Below, piece by piece: positions 7,792-14,530 of a stretch of 23,820 nucleotides of DNA (position 1 is the stretch's first letter; each line of letters starts with the position of its first letter). The notes beneath the pieces are model-generated. The model was not told the DNA's origin and made no database searches. It was given only the letters and a program-made list of their open reading frames with translations. Source of the stretch: Pseudomonadota bacterium (lineage in GTDB: Bacteria; Pseudomonadota; Alphaproteobacteria; Ferrovibrionales; Ferrovibrionaceae); NCBI GenBank assembly GCA_021793055.1, contig JAJYTL010000011.1:1-23820 (forward strand), read 5' to 3'. Position numbers and translations under genes: made by a program.

Positions 7792-8507
7792 CGGGGGCAA
7801 GCAGGCGGGCGCTCGCGATCCGCCACGTCGCCTTCGAGGACCTCGGGAGCCTCGGCGACACCTTGCGCCGGCGCGGCTTCGAGATCAGCTATGTCGAGGC
7901 CGGTGTCGACGATCTATCGGGGCGGGACGCCGCGGCCGACGATCTTGTGGTCGTGCTCGGCGGCCCCATCGGCGCCTACGAGACCGAGAACTATCCCTTC
8001 CTCGTTCCCGAGATCGCCTTCATCGAGCGGCGACTCAAGGCGGCGCGGCCGGTGATCGGCATCTGTCTTGGCGCGCAGTTGATGGCGCGCGCCCTCGGTG
8101 CCCGGGTCTATGCCGGCCCGGCGAAGGAGATCGGCTGGTCGCCGCTCAGCCTGACCGCCGCCGGCGCCGCCTCGCCGCTCCGCCATCTCGCTCCGGAACA
8201 GACCGAGGTCCTGCATTGGCACGGCGATACCTTCGACTTGCCGCCGGGGGCCGAGTTGTTGGCCTCGACCGCGTCCTACCGCCACCAGGCTTTCGCCATC
8301 GGCCGCCACGCGCTCGCGCTGCAATTCCATGCCGAGGTCACGGCCATCGGTCTCGAGCGCTGGTTCATCGGCCATGCGGTCGAGATCGCGGGCGTCGCCG
8401 GTCTCACGGTGCCAAGGCTCAGGGCCGAGACGGCGCGCGGTGCCGAGCGCCTCGCGGCTCAAGGGCCGCTTTGCTTCGGCGCCTGGCTCGACGCGGCCGG
8501 TCTCTGA
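7788..8507 (+). CDS. Class-I glutamine amidotransferase (GATase1, GMP-synthase-like) protein
   Basis: 239 aa, a stand-alone amidotransferase domain. The nucleophile elbow is G91-I-C93-L-G-A-Q, an oxyanion-type 'LGGPIGAYE' lies at 57-65, and His181 and Glu183 in 'QFHAE' complete a Cys-His-Glu triad, so glutamine hydrolysis is likely to be retained. Proteins of this size are often annotated 'GMP synthase-like'; their real acceptors are mostly unknown, and some act as gamma-glutamyl hydrolases. The gene starts inside the stop of the dehydratase (ATG at 7788, ATGA overlap), so it is almost certainly translated coupled to it, which suggests a shared pathway. No synthase partner domain is fused or adjacent. 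It ends 7 bp before the convergent dehydrogenase gene. Confidence 0.85.
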   Translation: MTGASRRALAIRHVAFEDLGSLGDTLRRRGFEISYVEAGVDDLSGRDAAADDLVVVLGGPIGAYETENYPFLVPEIAFIERRLKAARPVIGICLGAQLMARALGARVYAGPAKEIGWSPLSLTAAGAASPLRHLAPEQTEVLHWHGDTFDLPPGAELLASTASYRHQAFAIGRHALALQFHAEVTAIGLERWFIGHAVEIAGVAGLTVPRLRAETARGAERLAAQGPLCFGAWLDAAGL

Positions 8508-8514
8508 CGGAGCG

Positions 8515-9600
8515 TTACACCGCCGGCGCCGGCACCGCCGCGATGACGGCCGCCGCGACCCCGACGCCGCGCGCGGCATCGAGGATCGCCCGCAGGGCAT
8601 CGTCCGAAAGCGGCACGCCTTCCTTCAGGCGTTGTTCCTTGTTGCGTCGTTCCGGATCGCCCGGTAGCAGCACCTCGCCGTTCGGGCTTGCCGGGCGGGA
8701 GCTGACGAAGAAGTCGATATAGCTCTTCACCTCGGCGGCAAAGGCGCCGTCGGCGGCGAAGGCCTCGGGCTCCATGTAGATCGAGAGCATGCCGTTCGCG
8801 ATCCGCCGCGCGCCCGGTCCGGCGCAGCCCGAGCCGGTGAGGGCACCGCCCAAAAGCTCGCACATCAAGGCGAGGCCCGAGCCCTTGTGCTCGCCCATGG
8901 CGCGGATCGCGCCCGGGCCCTTGCGCGGATCGAACGGGCGATGGTCGCCGTAAAGCGTCAAGGGGTTCTGGCTCATGCTGCCGTTGGGCTCGATTAGGCT
9001 GCGCTCAGGGAGCGGCTTGCCGCCGAAGGCCGCGACCAGCACCTTGCCTTCAGCGACGACCGAAGTGGCGAAATCGAGGATCACCGGCGCCCGGCCGGCG
9101 AGCGGCACGCCGACCGAGAACGGCGCCGTGGAAAGCCGCCGGTCGACGCCACCGAAGGGCGCGACGAGCTGGCTGCCCGCGACATTGACGAAATGGATCG
9201 AGACCAGCCCCGCGGCGGCTGCGCGCTCGGACCATTCGCCGATGCGGCCGAGATGGCCGGAATGACGCAAGGCGATGATCGCGACCTTGGCCTTTTTCGC
9301 CTTGGCGATGCCGAGATCGACCGCTTGCGGGCCGATGCTCTGGCCGAAGCCGTGCCGTCCGTCGAGCACGGCGAAGCTGTCGCTTTCGTTGACGATGGCG
9401 AGCTTCTGGTTGGCGACGACCATGCCCTGTTCCTTCCAGGCGAGGTAGCGCGGCACCCGGATCACGCCGTGGCTGTCGTGGCCGGCGAGATTGGCGCGCA
9501 TGAGATATTTCGCGATGCGCCTGCCTTCGCCCGGCCGGCAGCCGGCGGCGATGAAGGTTTCCTTGACCAGGTCTTGCAGCGGCTCCACGGGGATCAGCAC
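8515..9600 (-). CDS. Malate/L-lactate dehydrogenase family oxidoreductase (Ldh_2 / YlbC type)
   Basis: 361 aa from a GTG start at 9600, which has AAGGAGAGG four bases upstream. The family hallmarks are visible: D42-S-H44-G-V in the N-terminal helical part, 'RHSGHLGRIG' (112-121), 'GGVDRRLSTAPFSVG', and a C-terminal 'GEHKGSGLALMCELL'. These NAD(P)-dependent enzymes are not related to classical MDH/LDH; members reduce or oxidise malate, lactate, ureidoglycolate, 2,3-diketogulonate or sulfolactate. The substrate here is open. The gene is divergent from the aldolase at 9760, and the two could share control, for instance handling a 2-keto or 2-hydroxy acid produced or used by the aldolase. The same open frame runs on to 10554, but that extension is only antisense to the aldolase and is rejected. 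Confidence 0.87.
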   Translation of the reverse strand: MLIPVEPLQDLVKETFIAAGCRPGEGRRIAKYLMRANLAGHDSHGVIRVPRYLAWKEQGMVVANQKLAIVNESDSFAVLDGRHGFGQSIGPQAVDLGIAKAKKAKVAIIALRHSGHLGRIGEWSERAAAAGLVSIHFVNVAGSQLVAPFGGVDRRLSTAPFSVGVPLAGRAPVILDFATSVVAEGKVLVAAFGGKPLPERSLIEPNGSMSQNPLTLYGDHRPFDPRKGPGAIRAMGEHKGSGLALMCELLGGALTGSGCAGPGARRIANGMLSIYMEPEAFAADGAFAAEVKSYIDFFVSSRPASPNGEVLLPGDPERRNKEQRLKEGVPLSDDALRAILDAARGVGVAAAVIAAVPAPAV

Positions 9601-9630
9601 GGTTCCTCTCCTTCGTTTACCATTCTCGAT

Positions 9631-9684
9631 CGCCCGCCGACGGGCGCGGCCGGGCTTGACAGGGGGGCCATGCCAGCGGATTTT
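9631..9684 (+). promoter_or_regulatory. Candidate promoter for the aldolase gene with an upstream hairpin
   Basis: In the gap between the divergent dehydrogenase and aldolase genes there is a consensus -35 TTGACA (9656-9661). At 17 bp spacing follows GATTTT (9679-9684), a weak -10. Just upstream, CGCCCG (9631-9636) and CGGGCG (9641-9646) form a six-base inverted repeat. If this promoter is used, the ATG at 9670 lies before the transcription start, which supports the TTG at 9760 as the translation start. Confidence 0.35.
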
Positions 9685-9759
9685 GCCGCCAGCGTCAATC
9701 CGCGTCGCCGGCCTCGTTGGCACGACGGCGGCGACTGGCGGAAAACGAGGGAGGAAGCC

Positions 9760-10536
9760 TTGCGCGAAAACCGTATCCGGACCATCTGGGGCCAAGGCGA
9801 GGCCGCGATCAACGGTTGGCTCGCCATACCGAGCAGCCTTTCGGCCGAGACCATGGCGCACCAGGGCTTCGATTCGCTGGTCATCGATCTGCAGCATGGG
9901 CTGATCGATTATCAGACGGCGGTGACCATGCTGCAGGCGATCTCCACCACGGTCGTGACGCCGATGACGCGGGTGCCGTGGCTCGAGCCCGGCATCATCA
10001 TGAAGCTCCTGGATGCCGGCACCTATGGCATCATCTGCCCGATGGTCAACAGCCGCGAGGAGGCCGAGACCTTCGTCGGCGCCTGCCGCTACGCGCCGAA
10101 GGGCTATCGCAGCTTCGGGCCGCTGCGCGCTCTGATGTACGCGGGCGGCGACTATCCGCAGAAGGCGAACGACACGGTGCTGACCTTCGCGATGATCGAA
10201 ACCGCGAAGGCCCTGGCCAATCTCGATAGCATCGTCAGCACGCCAGGCCTCGACGCGGTCTATATCGGGCCCTCCGATCTCAGCCTCAGCCTGGGTTGCG
10301 AGCCCCGGCTCGATCCGGTCGATCCCAAGGTGGTGGCCGCGATCGAGCGCATCCTCGATGCCGCGACCAAGCGCGGCATCAAGGCCGGCATTCATTGTGC
10401 ATCGGCGGCCTATGCCCAGAAGATGATCGCCCTCGGTTTCCGCTTCACGACGGTGATGAGCGACAACCAGGGCTTGATCACCGCCGCCCGCGCGACATTG
10501 GGCGCGATGCGTCAGGGCGCGACGAAAACCGCCTGA
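9760..10536 (+). CDS. HpcH/HpaI-type class II aldolase (2-keto-3-deoxy acid aldolase)
   Basis: 258 aa, the normal length for HpaI/GarL/YfaU aldolases. Active-site residues align: His46 in 'DLQHG', Arg71 in 'MTRVPW', Glu147 in 'MIETAKAL' and Asp173 in 'IGPSDLSLSLG'. The Glu and Asp bind the divalent metal that holds pyruvate. The enzyme reversibly cleaves 2-keto-3-deoxy (or 4-hydroxy-2-oxo) acids to pyruvate and an aldehyde. Next to an L-arabinonate-dehydratase-like gene, cleavage of 2-keto-3-deoxy-pentonate to pyruvate and glycolaldehyde is a reasonable inference. The start is taken as TTG at 9760, with GGGAGGAA directly upstream and 'LRENRIRTIWGQG' matching how relatives begin; an ATG at 9670 is in frame but has a ribosome site too close and sits in the putative promoter. 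It converges on the dehydratase across a strong hairpin. Confidence 0.88.
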   Translation: MRENRIRTIWGQGEAAINGWLAIPSSLSAETMAHQGFDSLVIDLQHGLIDYQTAVTMLQAISTTVVTPMTRVPWLEPGIIMKLLDAGTYGIICPMVNSREEAETFVGACRYAPKGYRSFGPLRALMYAGGDYPQKANDTVLTFAMIETAKALANLDSIVSTPGLDAVYIGPSDLSLSLGCEPRLDPVDPKVVAAIERILDAATKRGIKAGIHCASAAYAQKMIALGFRFTTVMSDNQGLITAARATLGAMRQGATKTA

Positions 10537-10556
10537 GGCGGCGGGTCCGAGCATAA

Positions 10557-10592
10557 CCGGAACCGGGCGGCGGGCTCGCCGCCCGGTTCCGG
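10557..10592. terminator. Strong bidirectional hairpin terminator
   Basis: A perfect 16-bp stem with a 4-base loop (GGCT, 10573-10576): the left arm is CCGGAACCGGGCGGCG (10557-10572) and the right arm 10577-10592 is its exact complement. It lies between the convergent aldolase (stop at 10536) and dehydratase (stop at 10612) genes, so it can end both transcripts. Only a short T run (GTTTCG) follows on the + side, as is common in GC-rich genomes. Confidence 0.75.
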
Positions 10593-10611
10593 GTTTCGAT
10601 CGGGCCGTGCG

Positions 10612-12345
10612 CTAGTGTGACTCGCGCGGGATGTCGGCGCCGCGGCAGCCGACCAGGAAGTCGAAATCTACGCCGCGGTCGGCCTGCAGCACGTGATCGT
10701 AGTAGAGCCGTTGGTAGCCGCTTTCCATCGGTGGCGGCAGGTTCTGGCGTTTCGCCAGCCGGGCCTTGATCTCGGCGTCGGAGACGTCGAGATGCAGCTT
10801 CCGCGCCGGCACGTCGAGGGTGATCATGTCGCCGTTCTCGACGATGCTGAGCGGCCCCTTGAGGGCAGCCTCGGGCGCGACATGCAGCACCACGGTGCCG
10901 TAGGCGGTGCCGCTCATGCGGGCGTCCGAAATCCGCACCATGTCGTTGATGCCCTTCTTCAGGATTTTCGCCGGCAAGGTCATGTTGCCGACCTCGGGCA
11001 TGCCGGGATAGCCGCGCGGGCCGCAGTTCTTCAGCACCATGACGCAGCTTTCGTCGATGTCGAGATCGGGATCGTCGATACGGGCCTTGTAGTCCTCGAT
11101 ATCCTCGAAGACGACGGCGCGGCCGGTGTGCTGCATCAGCGCCGGCGAGGCGGCCGAGGGCTTCAACACGGCGCCGTTCGGGCACAGGTTGCCCGAGAGC
11201 ACGGCGATGCCGCCGGCCTCGGTCAGCGGCTTGTCGAGCGCGCGGATCACCTCGGGATCCTCGTTCCGCGCCTGGGCGACGTTTTCCTCCACCGTATGGC
11301 CGCTCACGGTCAGCGCGTCCTTGTGCAGGAAGCCTTTTTCGAGCAGCGCCCGCATCACCGTCGGCAGGCCGCCGGCATAGTAGAAGTCCTCCATCAGGAA
11401 GCGGCCGGAGGGCATCAGATCGACGATGGTCGGGACGTCATGGCCGAGCCGGTCCCAATCCTCGAGACTGAGCTCGACGCCGACCCGGCCGGCGATGGCG
11501 AGAAGATGCAAGACCGCGTTGGTCGAGCCGCCGATCGCGCCGTTCACCCGGATCGCGTTCTCGAAGGCCTTGCGGGTCAGAATCGTGGACAGCCGCACGT
11601 CGTTCTTGACCAGGTCGACCACGCGCCGGCCGGCCATGTGGGCGAGGGTATAGCGGCGGGCATCGACCGCCGGGATTGCCGCGTTGCCGGGCAGCGCGAC
11701 GCCGAGCGCCTCGACCATGCAGGCCATGGTCGATGCCGTGCCCATGGTCATGCAGTGACCGGCGCTGCGCGACATGCAGGATTCCGCCTCCGCCAGATCG
11801 TCGAGAGTCATCTCGCCGGTCTTCAGCATTTCGCCGAAACGCCAGACATCGGTGCCGGAGCCGATATTGCGGCCGCGGTAGCGGCCATTCAGCATCGGCC
11901 CGCCGGAGACCACGATCGCTGGCACGTCGCAGCTCGCCGCGCCCATCACCAGGGACGGCGTGGTCTTGTCGCAGCCGGCCAGCAGCACGACGCCGTCGAT
12001 CGGGTTGGCGCGGATGCTTTCCTCGACGTCCATGCTGGCGAGGTTGCGGAACAGCATCGCGGTCGGTCGCAGGTTGGTCTCGCCGAGGGACATCACCGGG
12101 AATTCGACGGGAAACCCGCCGGCCTCGAAGACGCCGCGTTTCACCCGCTCGGCGACGGTGCGCAAGTGCGCGTTGCAGGGCGTCAGCTCGGACCAGGTAT
12201 TGCAGATGCCGATCACCGGCCGGCCGTCAAAGAGGTCGCGGGGCAAGCCCTGATTCTGCATCCACGACCGATGCACGAATCCGTCGCGGTCCTGCAGGCC
12301 GAACCAGGCGGTGGAGCGAAGCTTGGGCTTTGACGTCGATGACAT
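10612..12345 (-). CDS. IlvD/Edd family dehydratase, L-arabinonate dehydratase-like
   Basis: 577 aa. It strongly resembles, from memory, the rhizobial L-arabinonate dehydratase (579 aa): 'NTWSELTPC', 'GCDKTTPSLVMGAASCD', 'MPSGRFLMEDFYYAGGLP', and an ending 'GCRGADIPRESH'. The cluster ligands are C57, C125 and C198, and the catalytic Ser478 is in 'RISDARMSGTAYG'. In that enzyme the cluster is [2Fe-2S] with Mg. It would convert L-arabinonate (or a related C5/C6 aldonate such as D-fuconate or D-galactonate) to the 2-keto-3-deoxy acid, which the adjacent HpaI-type aldolase could cleave. The ATG at 12345 has GGAGGATC upstream; a longer frame to 12393 is unlikely. It is divergent from the DenD-like gene by 125 bp. 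True dihydroxy-acid dehydratase (branched-chain amino acid synthesis) is less likely given these motifs and neighbours. Confidence 0.88.
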   Translation of the reverse strand: MSSTSKPKLRSTAWFGLQDRDGFVHRSWMQNQGLPRDLFDGRPVIGICNTWSELTPCNAHLRTVAERVKRGVFEAGGFPVEFPVMSLGETNLRPTAMLFRNLASMDVEESIRANPIDGVVLLAGCDKTTPSLVMGAASCDVPAIVVSGGPMLNGRYRGRNIGSGTDVWRFGEMLKTGEMTLDDLAEAESCMSRSAGHCMTMGTASTMACMVEALGVALPGNAAIPAVDARRYTLAHMAGRRVVDLVKNDVRLSTILTRKAFENAIRVNGAIGGSTNAVLHLLAIAGRVGVELSLEDWDRLGHDVPTIVDLMPSGRFLMEDFYYAGGLPTVMRALLEKGFLHKDALTVSGHTVEENVAQARNEDPEVIRALDKPLTEAGGIAVLSGNLCPNGAVLKPSAASPALMQHTGRAVVFEDIEDYKARIDDPDLDIDESCVMVLKNCGPRGYPGMPEVGNMTLPAKILKKGINDMVRISDARMSGTAYGTVVLHVAPEAALKGPLSIVENGDMITLDVPARKLHLDVSDAEIKARLAKRQNLPPPMESGYQRLYYDHVLQADRGVDFDFLVGCRGADIPRESH

Positions 12346-12470
12346 GGGGGCTGATCCTCCGCTGATTTCTTGTTCGGCCTCGCGGCCACGCAATTGACGC
12401 TCAGGGCATATTCCTGCACCTTTCTGGCGCGTGGGTAAAGTCCGGCAGCGCCGGCGCGGGGAGAAAACGC

Positions 12471-13448
12471 ATGAAGGTGGTGATCACGGGCGGCGCCGGA
12501 TTCATCGGTCGCCGGCTGGCGGAAAGCCTGTTGGCGCGGGGCCGGCTGACCGGCCTCTCGGGGCGGCAAGAGCCGATCGACGAGTTGCTGCTTTTCGACG
12601 TGGTTGAGGGCGCCGGCTGCGGCGACAAGCGCGTGACGCGGATCGCCGGCGACATCGCGGACAAGGCGAGCGTGACGCGGTTGATCGACCGGCCGGACAC
12701 CTCCGTGTTCCATCTTGCCTCGGTGGTTAGCGGCGGCGGCGAGCAGGACTTCGATCTCGCGCTTTCGGTCAATCTTTATGGCGGGCTTCACGTGCTCGAA
12801 GCCTGCCGCGCGCTCGGCACGCGGCCGCGCCTGGTGTTTTCCAGCTCGGTCGCCGTCTTCGGCGGGCCGGCAATGCCGTCCGCGGTCGGCGACACCACCA
12901 AGGAGACGCCGCAAACGACCTATGGCACGACCAAAGCGGCGCTTGAGCTCTTGGTCAACGACTACACCCGCAAGGGCTTCATCGACGGCCGCAGCGCGCG
13001 CCTTCCGGCCGTCATCATCCGGCCAGGTGCGCCCAACAGGGCCGCCTCGGGCTTCGCGAGCGGTCTCTTCCGCGAACCCTTGAGCGGCACCGATTACGAC
13101 GTTCCGGTCGCGGCGACGACGGTGATGCCGGTGATCGGCTATCGCATGGTGGTGGAAAATCTCGTGCGCCTGCACGAGATCGAGGGCGGCACACTCGGTC
13201 CCGACCGGGCAGTGAGCCTGCCGAGCCTCGATGTTAGTGTCGCGGAGATGATCGAGAGCTTGCGTCGCGTCGCCGGCAACCGGCATCTCGGCGCCATTCG
13301 CATCGCGCCCGATCCCGTCATCGAGGCGATCGTCGCGACTTGGCCGCAGCGGACCTTTTCGGAGCGCGGCCGGGAGATCGGGCTTGTCTGCGAGCCTAAC
13401 GTCGATGAGATCGTGCGCGCCTATGTCGAGGATTATCTGCCGGCCTGA
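12471..13448 (+). CDS. denD: D-erythronate dehydrogenase-like NAD-dependent epimerase/dehydratase-fold protein (DenD)
   Basis: 325 aa, extended short-chain dehydrogenase fold. The NAD loop is G7-G-A-G-F-I-G13; the catalytic set is Ser125/126 with Y151-x3-K155. The family-specific strings 'FHLASVVSGGGEQDFDLALSVNL', split by short changes, 'SSVAVFGG', 'PQTTYGTTKAALELLVNDYTRKGF' in part, and 'RPGAPNRAASGFASGLFREPLSG' in part match the DenD group. DenD oxidises D-erythronate at C2 to 2-keto-D-erythronate in four-carbon acid-sugar catabolism. The usual partners (isomerase OtnI, kinase DtnK, decarboxylase OtnC) are not in this window, so the pathway may be completed elsewhere or the substrate may differ. 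The ATG at 12471 follows GGGGAGA. It is divergent from the arabinonate-dehydratase-like gene, and both belong to sugar-acid breakdown. Confidence 0.82.
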   Translation: MKVVITGGAGFIGRRLAESLLARGRLTGLSGRQEPIDELLLFDVVEGAGCGDKRVTRIAGDIADKASVTRLIDRPDTSVFHLASVVSGGGEQDFDLALSVNLYGGLHVLEACRALGTRPRLVFSSSVAVFGGPAMPSAVGDTTKETPQTTYGTTKAALELLVNDYTRKGFIDGRSARLPAVIIRPGAPNRAASGFASGLFREPLSGTDYDVPVAATTVMPVIGYRMVVENLVRLHEIEGGTLGPDRAVSLPSLDVSVAEMIESLRRVAGNRHLGAIRIAPDPVIEAIVATWPQRTFSERGREIGLVCEPNVDEIVRAYVEDYLPA

Positions 13449-13478
13449 TCACCGCGCAAGTGCGGCGCGTCAGATCAG
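13445..13478. terminator. Hairpin overlapping two convergent stop codons (candidate bidirectional terminator)
   Basis: CTGATC (13445-13450) pairs with GATCAG (13473-13478), and inside it CGCGC (13453-13457) pairs with GCGCG (13465-13469) around a 7-base loop, with a small internal bulge between the two stems. The hairpin covers the stop codons of both the DenD-like gene and the convergent GGDEF gene. There is no U tract, so termination is inferred from position and symmetry only. Confidence 0.4.
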
Positions 13479-14174
13479 CGCGGCGAGGCGGGCGAAGTCG
13501 TCCCGCACGCGCTTTTCCTCATACATCGCGCGGTCGGCGCGGCGCAAGAGGTCGGCGGACTCCGTCTCCGGGCCGTAGGCCGCGATGCCGAAGCTCGCAC
13601 GCAAGGGAAGCGTCAATCGGCCGCTGACGAAGGGCGTTTCGTTCAGGAGCCGCTGGATCTGCCGCGCGCGGATCGCGCCCTGCGCCGGCGTCACCCGCGT
13701 CAGGAGCACGGCGAATTCGTCGCCATGGAGACGGGCAGCGACGTCGGAGAGGCGCATGTTCTGGTCGAGAAGCCGTGCGATATGGCGCAGCGCCTCGTCG
13801 CCGAGGTCGTGGCCATGGGCGTCGTTAACACTTTTGAACTCGTTGACGTCGACATAGGCCATGACGCCGGTTTCGCCGTGGCGGCGCGCCGCCGCCAGGG
13901 TGCGGCGAAGAAATTCGTGGAAGCCCCGGCGATTGGCCAGGTTGGTCAGCTCGTCGGTGAGCGAGAGCCGCTCAAGTTGGGTGATGCGCTCCTGCTGCTC
14001 GGTGAGCTGCTGTTCGGCAGTGGCGGCAAAGGCAAGAATCTTCTCGATCATCGCGAGCCGGTCCGGGTCGAGCGGCGATACTTGAAAGCTGCGCAACAGG
14101 CGATTGGCCATTTCGCCGACGAACGGATTGAGTTCGGGTGTGAGCTCGTAGGCGATGGCGAGCGGTGAACTCAT
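13470..14174 (-). CDS. GGDEF-domain diguanylate cyclase-like protein
   Basis: 234 aa, soluble, no signal peptide or membrane segment. Residues 1-70 are a helical region ending in a Gln/Glu-rich coiled-coil-like stretch (about 52-70) that leads directly into the GGDEF domain, starting at 'LTDELTNLANRRGF'. The metal/substrate residues include Asp109 in 'YVDVNEFKSVND'. The signature loop reads H150-G-D-E-F154, with His in place of the first Gly. An inhibitory I-site R141-L-S-D144 stands the usual five residues before it. Variant first positions are tolerated in some active cyclases, so c-di-GMP synthesis is likely but not certain. The ATG at 14174 has AAGGAG upstream; the longer frame to 14327 has no supporting features. 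It lies downstream of, and co-directional with, the hydroxyacid dehydrogenase but 356 bp away, so it is probably separately transcribed. Confidence 0.85.
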   Translation of the reverse strand: MSSPLAIAYELTPELNPFVGEMANRLLRSFQVSPLDPDRLAMIEKILAFAATAEQQLTEQQERITQLERLSLTDELTNLANRRGFHEFLRRTLAAARRHGETGVMAYVDVNEFKSVNDAHGHDLGDEALRHIARLLDQNMRLSDVAARLHGDEFAVLLTRVTPAQGAIRARQIQRLLNETPFVSGRLTLPLRASFGIAAYGPETESADLLRRADRAMYEEKRVRDDFARLAALI

Positions 14175-14530
14175 GGCGGTCTCCTTACCTCGCGGGCCCG
14201 GATCTCGGCGACCCGGCCTCCACCTTCCATCGAAGGTCCGATATTTGCGGATCGCGCGATCGAGCCTTCTGCCGCAAGAGCACTGCAACGGCTGTGCCAA
14301 CGCCTCCACCACCACGGAACGGGGCATTTACTGGCGTTTCGCGGCGGGCCGGGCGATGGCGACGGGAAATTTATTCCGGGCCGAGAAGGCCAGCGGCGTT
14401 TTTTGCCGGTCAATTTCGCCGCCCTGGCATACCGCTCGCGGCCAGGCCGCGTCGCCCGTCGCGTCGCCCGTCGCGTCGGGCCCGAGGCTTAAGCGGCGTG
14501 AATCTTGAACCGGGCGTTAACCGCCGCGCG
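14175..14530. other. 356-bp intergenic region upstream of the GGDEF gene
   Basis: No gene is supported here; open frames crossing it are antisense to neighbours and lack family features. It holds a 12-bp perfect palindrome GATCGCGCGATC (14250-14261), a small inverted repeat CCTTC-catc-GAAGG (about 14223-14236), a less GC-rich patch around 14365-14375 and 14400-14418 that could contain a promoter for the GGDEF gene (minus strand), and the 12-bp tandem repeat listed separately. The length suggests a regulated leader for the cyclase gene, but I cannot assign promoter boxes firmly. Confidence 0.5.
14448..14478. repeat. Short tandem repeat, 12-bp unit, about 2.6 copies
   Basis: The unit CGCGTCGCCCGT starts at 14448 and repeats exactly at 14460; the third copy at 14472 matches for seven bases (CGCGTCG) before diverging. 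It lies in the non-coding gap between the hydroxyacid dehydrogenase and GGDEF genes. Such units arise by replication slippage in GC-rich DNA and could vary in number between strains. No function is evident. Confidence 0.8.

Noticed and set aside
6190..7800. Long minus-strand frame opposite the first dehydratase
   Set aside because: Shadow frame with no recognisable domains; the + strand gene has all cluster ligands and the catalytic serine.
9601..10554. Upstream extension of the Ldh_2-family gene to 679 aa
   Set aside because: The extra part is antisense to the aldolase; the GTG at 9600 has a strong ribosome binding site and gives the normal family length.
10693..12333. 546-codon + strand frame opposite the second dehydratase
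   Set aside because: His/Asp/Gly-rich shadow translation; the similar composition of shadows opposite both dehydratases reflects their homology, not a second gene.
12388..12422. TTGACG/TTGCGT elements between the second dehydratase and the DenD-like gene
   Set aside because: -35-like hexamers occur on both strands, but no adequate -10 lies at 16-18 bp spacing, so no promoter is called.
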